Of a stretch of 32,266 nucleotides of DNA, positions 7,085-15,701 are shown piece by piece. Below the pieces are notes generated by a model that saw only the letters and a list, made by a program, of their open reading frames with translations, did no database searches and was not told the origin of the DNA. A program made the translations under genes and the position numbers. This stretch comes from Olsenella uli (GTDB lineage Bacteria; Actinomycetota; Coriobacteriia; Coriobacteriales; Atopobiaceae): positions 1 through 32,266 of the forward strand of contig NZ_JACJKN010000022.1 of NCBI RefSeq assembly GCF_016900775.1, in the 5' to 3' direction. Every line of letters begins with the position of its first letter. Positions within the stretch are counted from its first letter, which is position 1.

Positions 7085-7368
7085 CTAGGGTTCACCGGCA
7101 TGGCACTGAGTGGGAATGGGCTCGATGAAAATGCCGCCGACACTCAGCCGAACGAGGTCAGTTTCAAACGTTCCCGCACAGGAGCCCTCAACGACAGGCG
7201 AGGCAATCACGCGCGCGGCTGTTTCGGAGTTATCGTCATTTGTACACTCACCTCAGCAAGTGACGCGGAAATTCCATCGTAGAGGGAATTCCCGAGGACA
7301 GTATCCGGCTTATATGCGCAGCCGTAGTCACGTAAGCTAATAGAATCCGCCCAAACGCAGACGCGCCC
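7085..7368 (-). pseudogene. Possible detached C-terminal part of the DUF5648 protein
   Basis: Reading on in the same frame past the TAG stop of the gene at 7369, the minus strand gives 47 protein-like codons (GRVCVWADSISLRDYG, later YDGISASLAEVSVQMTIT). After a -1 shift near 7225 come about 47 more (SETAARVIASPVVEG, later VRLSVGGIFIEPIP) up to TAG at 7085-7087. The composition looks coding rather than random, suggesting that the original protein was about 95 residues longer. This is based on reading quality only; no homologue was compared. Confidence 0.4.
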
Positions 7369-8124
7369 CTATGGGGCGGTATATCCCCAGATATTCCTGC
7401 CAAGACTCCCGTTCAGCGTGCAGTCGGCAAATGCAACGAGCTCGCCGTCCTGGTAGAACGCAATTGGCCTCAGCATTATGTCAGCACCTTCCCAGTAATA
7501 CGGGGCGCCAATCCGGTATGTGATGGACGGAAGATCGGGAACCCCCAGCTGCACGCGGGCCCTTTCCGCAAATTCCTCGTCCGTTATTCCGTGGCCCTCG
7601 CGCACGCCGCGCCAGCCGATCCCCTCATCGCGCCAGCCCGCAGAAAGCAAGTGGGCTCTCTCGGCGCTGGACGTCGTGTAATTGTGAGTGCCCGTGGCCG
7701 CATAGGGGTTGTACTGGCGGTATAGGGGAACGCCCTCCTCGCCCGAAACTGAGTACCAGCCAACACCCTCATCACGCCAGCCGTGAGCAACGAGGCTGGC
7801 GCGCTCCACAGAGGAGAGCGTGTAGTGGTGGTCTCCACCGGGGACCCATGGGTTATACAAACGGTAGACGGGAGCTCCCGACCTCGGTGCGTACCAACCG
7901 ACCCCCTCGTACTCCCATCCACGCATCTCGAGGCTGTCAGCCTCTTCCACGCTCGCCGTGTAGAAGTGCTCGCCCGTGTAGCGGTTGTAGAGACGCCGCA
8001 TCGCAGCGCCATCCTCCGCCGCCAGCGCACATGCCGGGACAAGGAGGGCACCGAAGAGAACCATCATCGCAACGAGCGCACGGATAGTCGCTCCGTACTT
8101 CTTCTCCCTGAATCCAGCCCTCAT
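7369..8124 (-). CDS. Secreted DUF5648-repeat protein, possibly C-terminally truncated
   Basis: 251 residues from ATG 8124, which has a GGTGGGGG run about 8 nt upstream. Longer frames to 8193 add residues without a ribosome site. The N-terminus is a signal peptide: MRAGFREKKYG, then a hydrophobic stretch ending CALAAEDG. Three tandem repeats of about 45 residues follow (~30-165), each with VYRLYNP, HHYT-x-S-x-x-ER, then GWRDEGVGWY, the DUF5648 pattern seen in secreted proteins often linked to wall hydrolases or surface adhesion. The remainder (~170-251), with PDLPSITYRIGAPYYW, is unfamiliar. The frame after the stop codon still looks coding (7085-7368), so this may be a shortened form. The molecular function is unknown. 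Confidence 0.75.
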   Translation of the reverse strand: MRAGFREKKYGATIRALVAMMVLFGALLVPACALAAEDGAAMRRLYNRYTGEHFYTASVEEADSLEMRGWEYEGVGWYAPRSGAPVYRLYNPWVPGGDHHYTLSSVERASLVAHGWRDEGVGWYSVSGEEGVPLYRQYNPYAATGTHNYTTSSAERAHLLSAGWRDEGIGWRGVREGHGITDEEFAERARVQLGVPDLPSITYRIGAPYYWEGADIMLRPIAFYQDGELVAFADCTLNGSLGRNIWGYTAP

Positions 8125-8406
8125 CACGATGACCCCCACCCTACGCAACGTTACCTTTAGCCCATTTTCAACAAGCTTGGACCGTCGTCCCACTCAAATT
8201 AGGCTGGTAGATCCCCCCACTCGGCGAGCGGGAAGCATGAGGCCGACACCTTGGATCTTCCACGTCGGCGGGACATCTCACAAGTCCATCATCTGGGTTT
8301 CTTCCCGATTCCTGCGTTACGCCAAGCAACCTTAAGGCTGTCTCGCCCACTGTCGGTGATAGGCGCCGAAGCGCCACGGCCCGCTGAGGGCTCGCGCAGC
8401 AAACAG

Positions 8407-10017
8407 CTATACCAAGAGCGCAACAGCAATGAAGCGAATCATATACAGGGCATTGAGCCCAGAGAAGAGCGCGAGCGTTATCTGGCCACTCCCCCCAGAC
8501 AGAAAGGCGCGACCAGACCGAAATGACAGCATCAGCAGAGGGAGCGCGGGGAGGATGTATCTCCCCTGGACCCCCTGAATCGTCTCCGAAGTGCTCGGCG
8601 TCCAAGAAACGGCCATAGAGACCATGACAGCGATCCAGACGAGGGCCGCCACGGCAAAGAGCGCCGCACGAAGCCCGCCTGACAAGGCAGCGGCGTCATC
8701 CTCAGATCGTTGGGAGGAATACAGCATGCCGACAACATACAGCCCCATGAGTGAGGAGGGCATGACGAGGTTCTGCTGCAGCCATCCCAGGCTAAAGCCC
8801 ACCGCAGACATCCAATAGTTATCTGCGGAAACGTCGAATGTCCTCGCAAACAGAAAGATCGTCCCCAAGGGGTCGGAAATCAGGTCATAGAGTGAGAACG
8901 TTCGCTCCCCCGGAAAGGCGAAGGTCGTCGTGCCGGAGGACACCGAGGAGACCATTGCGAGCTTGCCCGCCGAAACGGCAAGGGCCGCAAGGGCCAAGAC
9001 GCCCGCCTTATATGCAACGGCGGCCCGCCTTGAGGTGAATCGCCGGCCGGGAATAAGAAGAACGAGCCCCACCTCCAGCACATAGACCGCCTTGCACGGG
9101 GCAAGCAATGTCGCAAATAAGGCGAGGGCGACCATCATCCTACGGCTCAGTGCCCCTTCCCCCAGCACTGCTCTGAGCACAAGCGCGATGAAAACGAAGC
9201 TCAGACCGATGGTTCCGCCGTCATATGAGTAGGATGCGGCCTCCTGGAGGACCATCGGCAGAAACGAGATCGCCATTATGACGTTTTTGCCGACCGGGGT
9301 TATGCGTATTGCAGCAATCACGCATACAACGAAAAACGCCGCAGAGAAGATTCTTCCAAGGTAGAAGACGGGGTACGCGCCCAATCCTAGCAGCCTTCCA
9401 AACAGGAGGCCTACGACTGATCCGACCTTAGCGACGACGTTCTCGTTACCGAGGGTGAAATTGAACATCAAATCTTCGGGAACCTCGTAGGAGCCCTCAT
9501 GCCGTTGCCCCCAGCTGAACTCCTCAAAGACCTGCTGGTAGCTCTCGGCATCAATGGTGAACGTCTGATAGTCATTGCGCTCATCGCGCGCGCCGTGGTC
9601 TGAGTACAGCTCCCAGTCATCCCGACGCATCTCTACGGTCTCTGGACGGTCAAGCCCCGCGGACCCCGTCACACATTCGGAGAGCCAGTACGATGACAAA
9701 TAGTGATGGAACTCATCGGCCACGGAAAACGGGGGGAACAGAACCGAGAACAGGAGGCAGGAGCAGGAGAGCAAGGCCGCGAAGCCGATGAGACGCCCCC
9801 TCGTGCTGGAGAGAATTCCCCTCGCCGCCATCAGGAGGGCGCCAACCGGCAGAACGCCAAACGCCACCATCGCTGCCAGCACGAGCTTACGGCCGCTCGA
9901 GGCATACCAGTACAGACCATATCCAATAAAAAGACATGCCAAAACAGCGGTAGCCAGCAGCCATTTGAACCGCGGATGGCTTCGGACGCGGACGGCATAA
10001 TCTATCAATTGGCTCAT
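8407..10017 (-). CDS. DUF2142-family polytopic membrane protein
   Basis: A 536-residue integral membrane protein. ATG 10017 is preferred over TTG 10032; a GGGG run is 10 nt upstream. About a dozen hydrophobic segments span the length. After two N-terminal segments comes FPPFSVADEFHHY (~95-107), matching the P-P-x-x-V-x-DE-x-x-H/F motif at the first extracytoplasmic loop of DUF2142 proteins. A long hydrophilic loop (~110-190) follows. DUF2142 proteins occur in cell-surface polysaccharide clusters and resemble GT-C glycosyltransferases, in which a loop Asp/Glu is catalytic. The role here is therefore probably glycan transfer or polymerisation, but that is inferred. It is divergently transcribed from the membrane protein at 10146 across a 128-bp promoter region. 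Confidence 0.8.
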   Translation of the reverse strand: MSQLIDYAVRVRSHPRFKWLLATAVLACLFIGYGLYWYASSGRKLVLAAMVAFGVLPVGALLMAARGILSSTRGRLIGFAALLSCSCLLFSVLFPPFSVADEFHHYLSSYWLSECVTGSAGLDRPETVEMRRDDWELYSDHGARDERNDYQTFTIDAESYQQVFEEFSWGQRHEGSYEVPEDLMFNFTLGNENVVAKVGSVVGLLFGRLLGLGAYPVFYLGRIFSAAFFVVCVIAAIRITPVGKNVIMAISFLPMVLQEAASYSYDGGTIGLSFVFIALVLRAVLGEGALSRRMMVALALFATLLAPCKAVYVLEVGLVLLIPGRRFTSRRAAVAYKAGVLALAALAVSAGKLAMVSSVSSGTTTFAFPGERTFSLYDLISDPLGTIFLFARTFDVSADNYWMSAVGFSLGWLQQNLVMPSSLMGLYVVGMLYSSQRSEDDAAALSGGLRAALFAVAALVWIAVMVSMAVSWTPSTSETIQGVQGRYILPALPLLMLSFRSGRAFLSGGSGQITLALFSGLNALYMIRFIAVALLV

Positions 10018-10087
10018 GGTGACCAACCCCAACTGCGCATAGTTCTGACGAGCTTATCGCGACCCTGCCCGACACCAAACTCGACCT

Positions 10088-10116
10088 TTGGTCGCAAGTC
10101 CACGATACGCTACTAT
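10088..10116 (+). promoter_or_regulatory. Probable promoter of the 10146 membrane-protein gene
   Basis: TTGGTC (10088-10093), a 17-nt spacer and TACTAT (10111-10116) make a good sigma-70-type pair about 30 nt before the GTG start. A short inverted repeat CGACC-TTT-GGTCG (10082-10094) overlaps the -35 box and could be an operator. Confidence 0.5.
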
Positions 10117-10145
10117 TCGACAGAAGCCAATCTGATGGGGGAATC

Positions 10146-11951
10146 GTGTCCGCACTCATAAGCATCCTGTATCTCATATCATACGTTCTCGCTTTTTCAG
10201 CCGTAATGATATTCCCCAAGCGCCAGGGGCAGGAAAGCATCCTTGCGTGGATTCCGCTGTCCTTCTTTCTGCTGCTCGGATTTGATGGGCTCTTTGCCGG
10301 AGCCTGCACATTGGCCCATATCCCCGTCTCGCTGCTATCGCAAGCTACCGGCAACCTTGCCCTCGGCGTTTCGCTCCATCTCATCATGCGGAAAAGGGGG
10401 GTCACCCAGTCCCTCACCATCACAAAAAGGGACGTCATCGTGATGGTTGTCTTCACAATAATTGCGCTTGCGGTGGTTCGGCTGGAGTTCGGCCCGGATT
10501 TCACCCCCCATTACATCGTCACCGATGCAATCAACCATTTCAGAAGGTCACTTCTCATATATTTCGATGGCACGGTCACTGGAATGTACCAGGCATGGAA
10601 CTACATAGCCAACGCCTTCGGGTTCTTCTCTCCCTTCATTCGATTTGATTATTTCTATAAGGTCTACTGCCTTTGTGACATAACGTTCTGGTACTTTGGC
10701 GGCCTCCTCCTCTACGCAACGTCTTACGAGCTGCTCAAGGGAGCGCACCGGGAAGCGCTGTCTGGCATCTTCATGATGCTTTATGCGCTGGGCTACCCCC
10801 TCAACGGGATGATCTGGGGCTTTTGTTATCTTGGGGTCGGAGTCTCGTTCGCGGTCCTGGCGGTGTTCTTCTGCATCCGGATAGCTCGGGCGGCAAAATG
10901 GGGATACTTTGCCGGACTCGCAATTTCCCTCTACGGCCTCATTACGAGCTACGCCCTCTTTGCCCCCTTCATTTTTTTCTCCGCCTTCGTCTGTACGGCG
11001 GCAGCCCTGGCGCGCCAAGGCAAGGCCTCGAAACGCCAGCTCGCAACCGTCTGCCTCACGACATTCGCCCTCCCGGGAATCCTGGGTGCTTGGTTCTTCT
11101 ATGACGACATACTCAGGTCTGGAGCGGTAACGGTATCAAGCGCCCTCGACAACGAGGGAGGGATGTATCGCAACCTCTACTCCAATCTCGTACTCTTCCT
11201 GCCGCTCATCATCGTCTCTTTCTGGGATGCCTTCCAAAAACGCAGATTCCTCCAATCCCCCCATGCGCTGACGTTCTGCGTTCTCTGCGCCTCGTTCGTC
11301 GTGCTTCTGGTCCCCACATACTTCCACGCGGTCTCAACCTACTATCTGGGTAAGCTGCAGTTTGCCATTTGGCCCTTCGCCCTACTCCTTGCCTCGGTTG
11401 GAGCGGAAAGGGCGCTTGAGCTGCCGGGGAAGATCTTGCTGGGCGCATATGCAGCCGTTGCCGCATTCTTGGGCATAATGGTCATCGGAAACATCGACCA
11501 ACGATTTGCCAACGCCTATCAGCCTATCGGGACGGGAACCCCGGCGACATATCACCCCTATCTCGACGTCTACCAATGGAACCTCAATACCATGCGAACC
11601 TCCGGTGCTATCAGCGCGGACGTATGGAATCTCTGTCACGAGGCTTCAGACTACGTGGACGAGGGCAAAGAGGTGCCGGTCATTGCATTTGGAATGTACA
11701 GCGGGTGGTACTTTGACATAACGTGTCAGCTTGACGACATTCGCCAAATCAGGGTTAAGCCGGACAACCCGGGAGACAGTGTTGATCAAGTACTCGACGG
11801 CTCGTTCGACTATGTAACGGTCATTACCCTCCCTTATGCCGACCAAGGAGACGATGGTGCTGCTGCGGCATCCGACATTCTGCTGGAGAGCGGTGATGTC
11901 GAGGTCATCTATTCAAACGGAGCTGGCTATATAGCACAGATTGGTGGGTGA
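10146..11951 (+). CDS. Large polytopic membrane protein of the polysaccharide locus (GT-C-like or Wzy-like)
   Basis: 601 residues starting at GTG 10146 behind GGGGGA. About eleven to thirteen hydrophobic segments cover residues 1-455. The last ~140 residues (from about NIDQRFANAYQ) are hydrophilic and probably extracytoplasmic. An acidic loop FGPDFTPHY-x-x-TDAINHF after the fourth or fifth segment has the Asp-rich character of the first loop of GT-C transferases, and the soluble C-terminal domain fits too. A Wzy polymerase is the alternative, since no other Wzy candidate except the DUF2142 protein is seen. The product ends 7 nt before the GT2 gene, so the two are surely co-transcribed. I do not recognise a named family. 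Confidence 0.7.
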   Translation: MSALISILYLISYVLAFSAVMIFPKRQGQESILAWIPLSFFLLLGFDGLFAGACTLAHIPVSLLSQATGNLALGVSLHLIMRKRGVTQSLTITKRDVIVMVVFTIIALAVVRLEFGPDFTPHYIVTDAINHFRRSLLIYFDGTVTGMYQAWNYIANAFGFFSPFIRFDYFYKVYCLCDITFWYFGGLLLYATSYELLKGAHREALSGIFMMLYALGYPLNGMIWGFCYLGVGVSFAVLAVFFCIRIARAAKWGYFAGLAISLYGLITSYALFAPFIFFSAFVCTAAALARQGKASKRQLATVCLTTFALPGILGAWFFYDDILRSGAVTVSSALDNEGGMYRNLYSNLVLFLPLIIVSFWDAFQKRRFLQSPHALTFCVLCASFVVLLVPTYFHAVSTYYLGKLQFAIWPFALLLASVGAERALELPGKILLGAYAAVAAFLGIMVIGNIDQRFANAYQPIGTGTPATYHPYLDVYQWNLNTMRTSGAISADVWNLCHEASDYVDEGKEVPVIAFGMYSGWYFDITCQLDDIRQIRVKPDNPGDSVDQVLDGSFDYVTVITLPYADQGDDGAAAASDILLESGDVEVIYSNGAGYIAQIGG

Positions 11952-11958
11952 CGTCACC

Positions 11959-12966
11959 ATGAGCAGTAAGGCTACGACATCTCGAACGATCTTCGCGAGC
12001 GTCATTGTTCCAATCTACAATGCCGCAGAATACCTTGATAAGTGCCTCACAAGCCTCGCCAAGCAAGATTGCAGCGATTATGAGGTCATCTGCATCGATG
12101 ACTGTAGCACCGATGGATCGTTCGAAATAGCGACGGCCTATGCCGCCACGTATCCCGACCTGTTCAGGATTATGAAGAATGGGGAGAACGTCGGACAGGG
12201 GCAGACGCGGAACAGGGGTATATCGCTTGCGCGAGGAGAGTATGTCACGTTCGTCGATAGCGATGATTACGTAGCCGGCGACTACATTTCGACATATCGA
12301 AGGGCGGCACGACAGGGTGATTTCGACGCAATCGTCGCTGGCTATACTCGCGACGTCGACGGACGGCTAACCGAGTGCCCCGCCCCTCAGATTCCTTGGT
12401 GTCTTTCCACATACTCCATTGCGTGCGCAAAGCTCTTCAGGCTGGCATTTCTTGATGAGCATTCCATTCGCTTTCCCAAAGAGCGGCGCGGTGAGGACAT
12501 CTTCTTCAATCTGGCATGCTTCTGCGGTGGCGCCTCGTGCGAGAGGCTGGATTACACCGGTTACCACTATCGCCTCAACCGACAGTCAACGACGAAAACC
12601 ATCTCTCACGAGATACATTTTGAGAAGAGCGTCGTTAGCATGTTCAATCAGCTTAACGATGAGTTTCCGTTTGCATCGCTCGAGTCCTCTAAACGTGACG
12701 TAGTCTGCTACGCCTATATCGCCAATGCGCTTAACGCGCTCATCACATATGCGCACGGCTGTGGTGTTGAGGATATGCGCTCTCGACGAACCCTAATCTT
12801 CTCCACCGCAAAGCGCCTGTTTCCGGAATATGAGACCAATCCCCTCTTCCACCTTTCGGCATCAACGGGACAGACACTAAAAATAAAATGGTCTTTGTGG
12901 TTCATTATGAATCTTCACAAGATTAAACTCGATGGGATTTTGTTTAATTTCATTTCAATAATGTAA
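11959..12966 (+). CDS. GT2-family glycosyltransferase
   Basis: 335 residues starting at ATG 11959, 7 nt after the upstream stop, with GGTGGGTGA as ribosome site. The GT-A fold signature is clear: VIVPIYNAAEYLDKCL (~15-30), ICIDDCSTDGS (~50-60), NVGQGQTRNRGI (~82-93) and the DxD-type FVDSDDY (~101-107). It is probably an inverting transferase that adds one sugar to the lipid-linked repeat unit on the inner membrane face. The C-terminal 60 residues are Lys/Phe-rich and may associate with the membrane. Its 3' part is AT-richer than the upstream genes. The acceptor and sugar are unknown. Confidence 0.9.
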   Translation: MSSKATTSRTIFASVIVPIYNAAEYLDKCLTSLAKQDCSDYEVICIDDCSTDGSFEIATAYAATYPDLFRIMKNGENVGQGQTRNRGISLARGEYVTFVDSDDYVAGDYISTYRRAARQGDFDAIVAGYTRDVDGRLTECPAPQIPWCLSTYSIACAKLFRLAFLDEHSIRFPKERRGEDIFFNLACFCGGASCERLDYTGYHYRLNRQSTTKTISHEIHFEKSVVSMFNQLNDEFPFASLESSKRDVVCYAYIANALNALITYAHGCGVEDMRSRRTLIFSTAKRLFPEYETNPLFHLSASTGQTLKIKWSLWFIMNLHKIKLDGILFNFISIM

Positions 12967-13054
12967 TTATTAATAAATTGTAGGCTATCGATTCCACCTG
13001 TATTCATTATTATCACGGAATTACGAAAGGGACTCCTCTCCTGTTGGCCTTGAT

Positions 13055-14323
13055 TCATCTTCTGTTCATAAGACGCATCATTTCGACCCTCAAAGCTTGC
13101 TTGTTCTTATTGACATCATATTTTTCATCCCAAATGGCGTACGAACGCCGTGAGAGCTGCTCCCACTCAGCTTGGGGTAGAGAGCATATTGAATCTATTG
13201 CCTCAGCAACCTCGTCTACAGCGGGATTAGGGGACAAGAGCACTCCATTTCCATCTATCATTTCAGAAATGCCCCCGACATCGGTAGCTATAACCGGAAT
13301 CCCAAAGGATTCTGCCTCCATTATCGAAACGGGAAGGCCCTCCGAAGAAGAAGTGGTTATAAAGCATGTCACTAAATGCCTTGAGTAATATGAGATTATC
13401 TCGCTGTTTGGAGCATATCCAAACAGCGAGGCTCTCAGCTGGTTCGATTCGCAATACCTCCTAAGCTTCGGAAGCTCGTCACCATCTCCAAAATGAACCC
13501 ATCGAATATCCGGCCTGGCCAGCTTTGCCAACGCTTCCGCAATTAGGGGCACACGCTTAAGTGGAATCAGATTTGAGCAGCTAACAATGAGCCTCTCTCC
13601 CCCCACCGGCCATCTCATCAGACTACGCTGCTGTGATCTCACCCCCAGCCTGTTGACAACATATTGCCCGAGTTTCTTCTCTGGGCCAAAGGCTGCCGAG
13701 AAGTATGACTTCCCATGTTCTGAGATAAAAAAAATATTGTCGCATGCATCTCTCATTACCCGTTGAAACGGCTGACGTGAATGCAGCTGACGCTCATTGA
13801 AGAGATCATATCCATGCGCACGGGCAACGACCTTCATCTTGGGCTTCCCCAACTTTTCGAAAGAGAGCGTCAAGAGGGGAAGAGCGAACCAAAACGAGTA
13901 ATAAATAGCATCCTCGGAGTAGCCAAAAACGGAATGCTTCCTGCAAAAGCTCTGAAAATCCTTTGCAAGGATTGCCATTTTCAGCGAATCTACCAATCGT
14001 TCGACAGAGAATCCGTCCGAAACGAGATCGATCAGCTCGCGAATCATGACTCTTGAGAACACCGCTCGAAGCGCGTCAAAGGCGAGGCGAGATATGTTAG
14101 CCAGTGCCATCTCAGGTGTTGCGTAAAGCAGGAAGTCTTTCGTGCCGCCAAGCAAATTGCCTTCTTCTCGATTATTTGACGGTACAACAGCTATCAAAAT
14201 AATGTCATAGTCATCTTCAAGACTTCTCAGCTCTGGAGAAATAAACGGCTCCTCCTGAGGAAGGCTTGGGAAACCATTGGTGAACAGATATAGCCTTTTC
14301 TTTGTGAATGAGCTCGTGCTCAC
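13055..14323 (-). CDS. GT4-family glycosyltransferase
   Basis: 422 residues from GTG 14323. No better ATG lies near, and the N-terminus KRLYLFTNGFPSLPQEEPFISPEL has the expected first strand and loop of GT4 enzymes. The C-terminal Rossmann domain shows LIVSCSNLIPLKR (~235), WVHFGDGDELPKL (~280), SLFGYAPNSEIISYYS (~305-320) and the nucleotide-sugar E-x7-E region SSEGLPVSIMEAESFGIPVIATDVGG (~335-360). It is a retaining transferase acting on a lipid-linked glycan. It is the last gene of the minus-strand wbp run, 94 nt after the flippase, and converges with the GT2 gene. Base composition is AT-richer than the wbp genes, suggesting separate acquisition. Confidence 0.9.
   Translation of the reverse strand: MSTSSFTKKRLYLFTNGFPSLPQEEPFISPELRSLEDDYDIILIAVVPSNNREEGNLLGGTKDFLLYATPEMALANISRLAFDALRAVFSRVMIRELIDLVSDGFSVERLVDSLKMAILAKDFQSFCRKHSVFGYSEDAIYYSFWFALPLLTLSFEKLGKPKMKVVARAHGYDLFNERQLHSRQPFQRVMRDACDNIFFISEHGKSYFSAAFGPEKKLGQYVVNRLGVRSQQRSLMRWPVGGERLIVSCSNLIPLKRVPLIAEALAKLARPDIRWVHFGDGDELPKLRRYCESNQLRASLFGYAPNSEIISYYSRHLVTCFITTSSSEGLPVSIMEAESFGIPVIATDVGGISEMIDGNGVLLSPNPAVDEVAEAIDSICSLPQAEWEQLSRRSYAIWDEKYDVNKNKQALRVEMMRLMNRR
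13400..13430. repeat. Perfect inverted repeat inside the GT4 gene
   Basis: CTCGCTGTTTGGA (13400-13412) and TCCAAACAGCGAG (13418-13430) are exact 13-bp arms around 5 nt. It encodes the conserved SLFGYAPNSE segment, so the protein constrains it, yet the complementarity is complete. It would form a strong mRNA or DNA hairpin within the coding region. Confidence 0.75.
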
Positions 14324-14417
14324 CGATGAGACCGCCTTCCAGAATCGACAGAACCAAAGGATCGCCAGCCTTGGTGAACATTACGGCCGGGTAAGAACGG
14401 GGCACCTCAACACAACG

Positions 14418-15701
14418 TTATCCCTTATCAGACAGACTCATAACAGTCTTGAGGTAGATGACACATGATAGAACTGCTCCGGCTATCATGCAGAGATCAT
14501 ATACAGCGGCAGCCCCCACCATACCGAATCTTGGTATCAATACATAGCTGGCAATGACACACACGACGATCATTATGACGCCAATCACGGAATTTGAGAC
14601 GAGCTTGCGCTGGGTGACCAGTAGATTGCCGGCTGGAGTCCTAAATGTCGCAGTTATAAAAAAGCCTATCATTACAATCTGCATAACGGGCACGGCATCT
14701 ACATACTGTTCCCCAAAAATCAAACTAACGATCGGATCGGCAAACACGATAAAGAAGACGGTAATAACTGCCATGAGAATGCCGCCTCCCAACGTCATCA
14801 GAGCATAGTTTCTGAGCGTCCAAACTCGTTCGTCCTTGTGGCGAACAAAGTGCGGGTAGATATAGGTCACGATGGCATTCGGGAAGAAAAGCAGCGCGAA
14901 CGGAATTGTTGTGGCAACGCGGTAGGAGGACACAACCAATTCGTCGGCAATAAACATGCCGATAAACATGGTTCCCAAGAGAGTAAACGCTTGGCTCACT
15001 CCGCTATTAAACGCAGAAATCAGTGCAATCCTCCAAAACTGTGTCATATCATCGCGTTTGAGTGAAGATGACCATAAATAATCACGCTCAAAGGGGAAGA
15101 GACGGCAAAGCCACGCGTAGGCAACCAAGAGAGCCAAGGACTGACCGACCGCTAGGCCAGGTGCCGCGAATGTCAGCGCTCCGACTATCGAGAAAATGCA
15201 GGTCAGAACTGTCTGAAGATTCAACGCAATTGCATAATCTCGGTTTTGGAGACGCACACGAAGAAGAATGGTCTTAATATCAAAAAGTTGCTGAAGCAGC
15301 GGATAGGCACAGTAAAGGACGAGAATCGGACCAGACGACGGAATGCTTAGCGGAACAAGGAGGGCAATAGCTAAAACAAGTAACAGGTATAGGAACCCAA
15401 CAACCAGCGAAACCCGATACGCATATGCATAAAGTCGACACTCCCGATCCTTGTCGTTGAACGCCTCACAGCAAAGCTGCAGCGCCGCAGTCGTAGCCCC
15501 CAACCCATTGAAGATGATAAAGAAACTGGCAATATTAAACGCATAAGAATAGACGCCGTAATCATATTTGGAGAGCACTCGCACCAGCACGACGCTCATT
15601 ATCGTTGCAATGGCCTTGTTGAGAGTCCCAGCTCCAACGATGTCAAAGAAGCCGCCCCTGAATAAGGATCTCCCCAGGTCGGAAAACTTCTTGACTAACA
15701 C
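14418..15701 (-). CDS. Oligosaccharide flippase (Wzx/polysaccharide transporter, MOP superfamily)
   Basis: 427 residues starting at GTG 15701, with GAGGAG six nt upstream and a 7-nt overlap with the stop of the aminotransferase gene (translational coupling). A longer frame to 15788 lies wholly inside the previous gene. The protein has about 12-14 hydrophobic segments and the usual N-terminal RGGFFDIVGAGTLNKAIATI and VLVRVLSKYDYGVYSYA, where 'L-x-x-x-EYG-x-Y' is typical of Wzx. It is predicted to flip the undecaprenyl-linked repeat unit across the membrane. It is AT-richer than the wbp genes upstream. No MurJ-specific feature is seen. Confidence 0.92.
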   Translation of the reverse strand: MLVKKFSDLGRSLFRGGFFDIVGAGTLNKAIATIMSVVLVRVLSKYDYGVYSYAFNIASFFIIFNGLGATTAALQLCCEAFNDKDRECRLYAYAYRVSLVVGFLYLLLVLAIALLVPLSIPSSGPILVLYCAYPLLQQLFDIKTILLRVRLQNRDYAIALNLQTVLTCIFSIVGALTFAAPGLAVGQSLALLVAYAWLCRLFPFERDYLWSSSLKRDDMTQFWRIALISAFNSGVSQAFTLLGTMFIGMFIADELVVSSYRVATTIPFALLFFPNAIVTYIYPHFVRHKDERVWTLRNYALMTLGGGILMAVITVFFIVFADPIVSLIFGEQYVDAVPVMQIVMIGFFITATFRTPAGNLLVTQRKLVSNSVIGVIMIVVCVIASYVLIPRFGMVGAAAVYDLCMIAGAVLSCVIYLKTVMSLSDKG

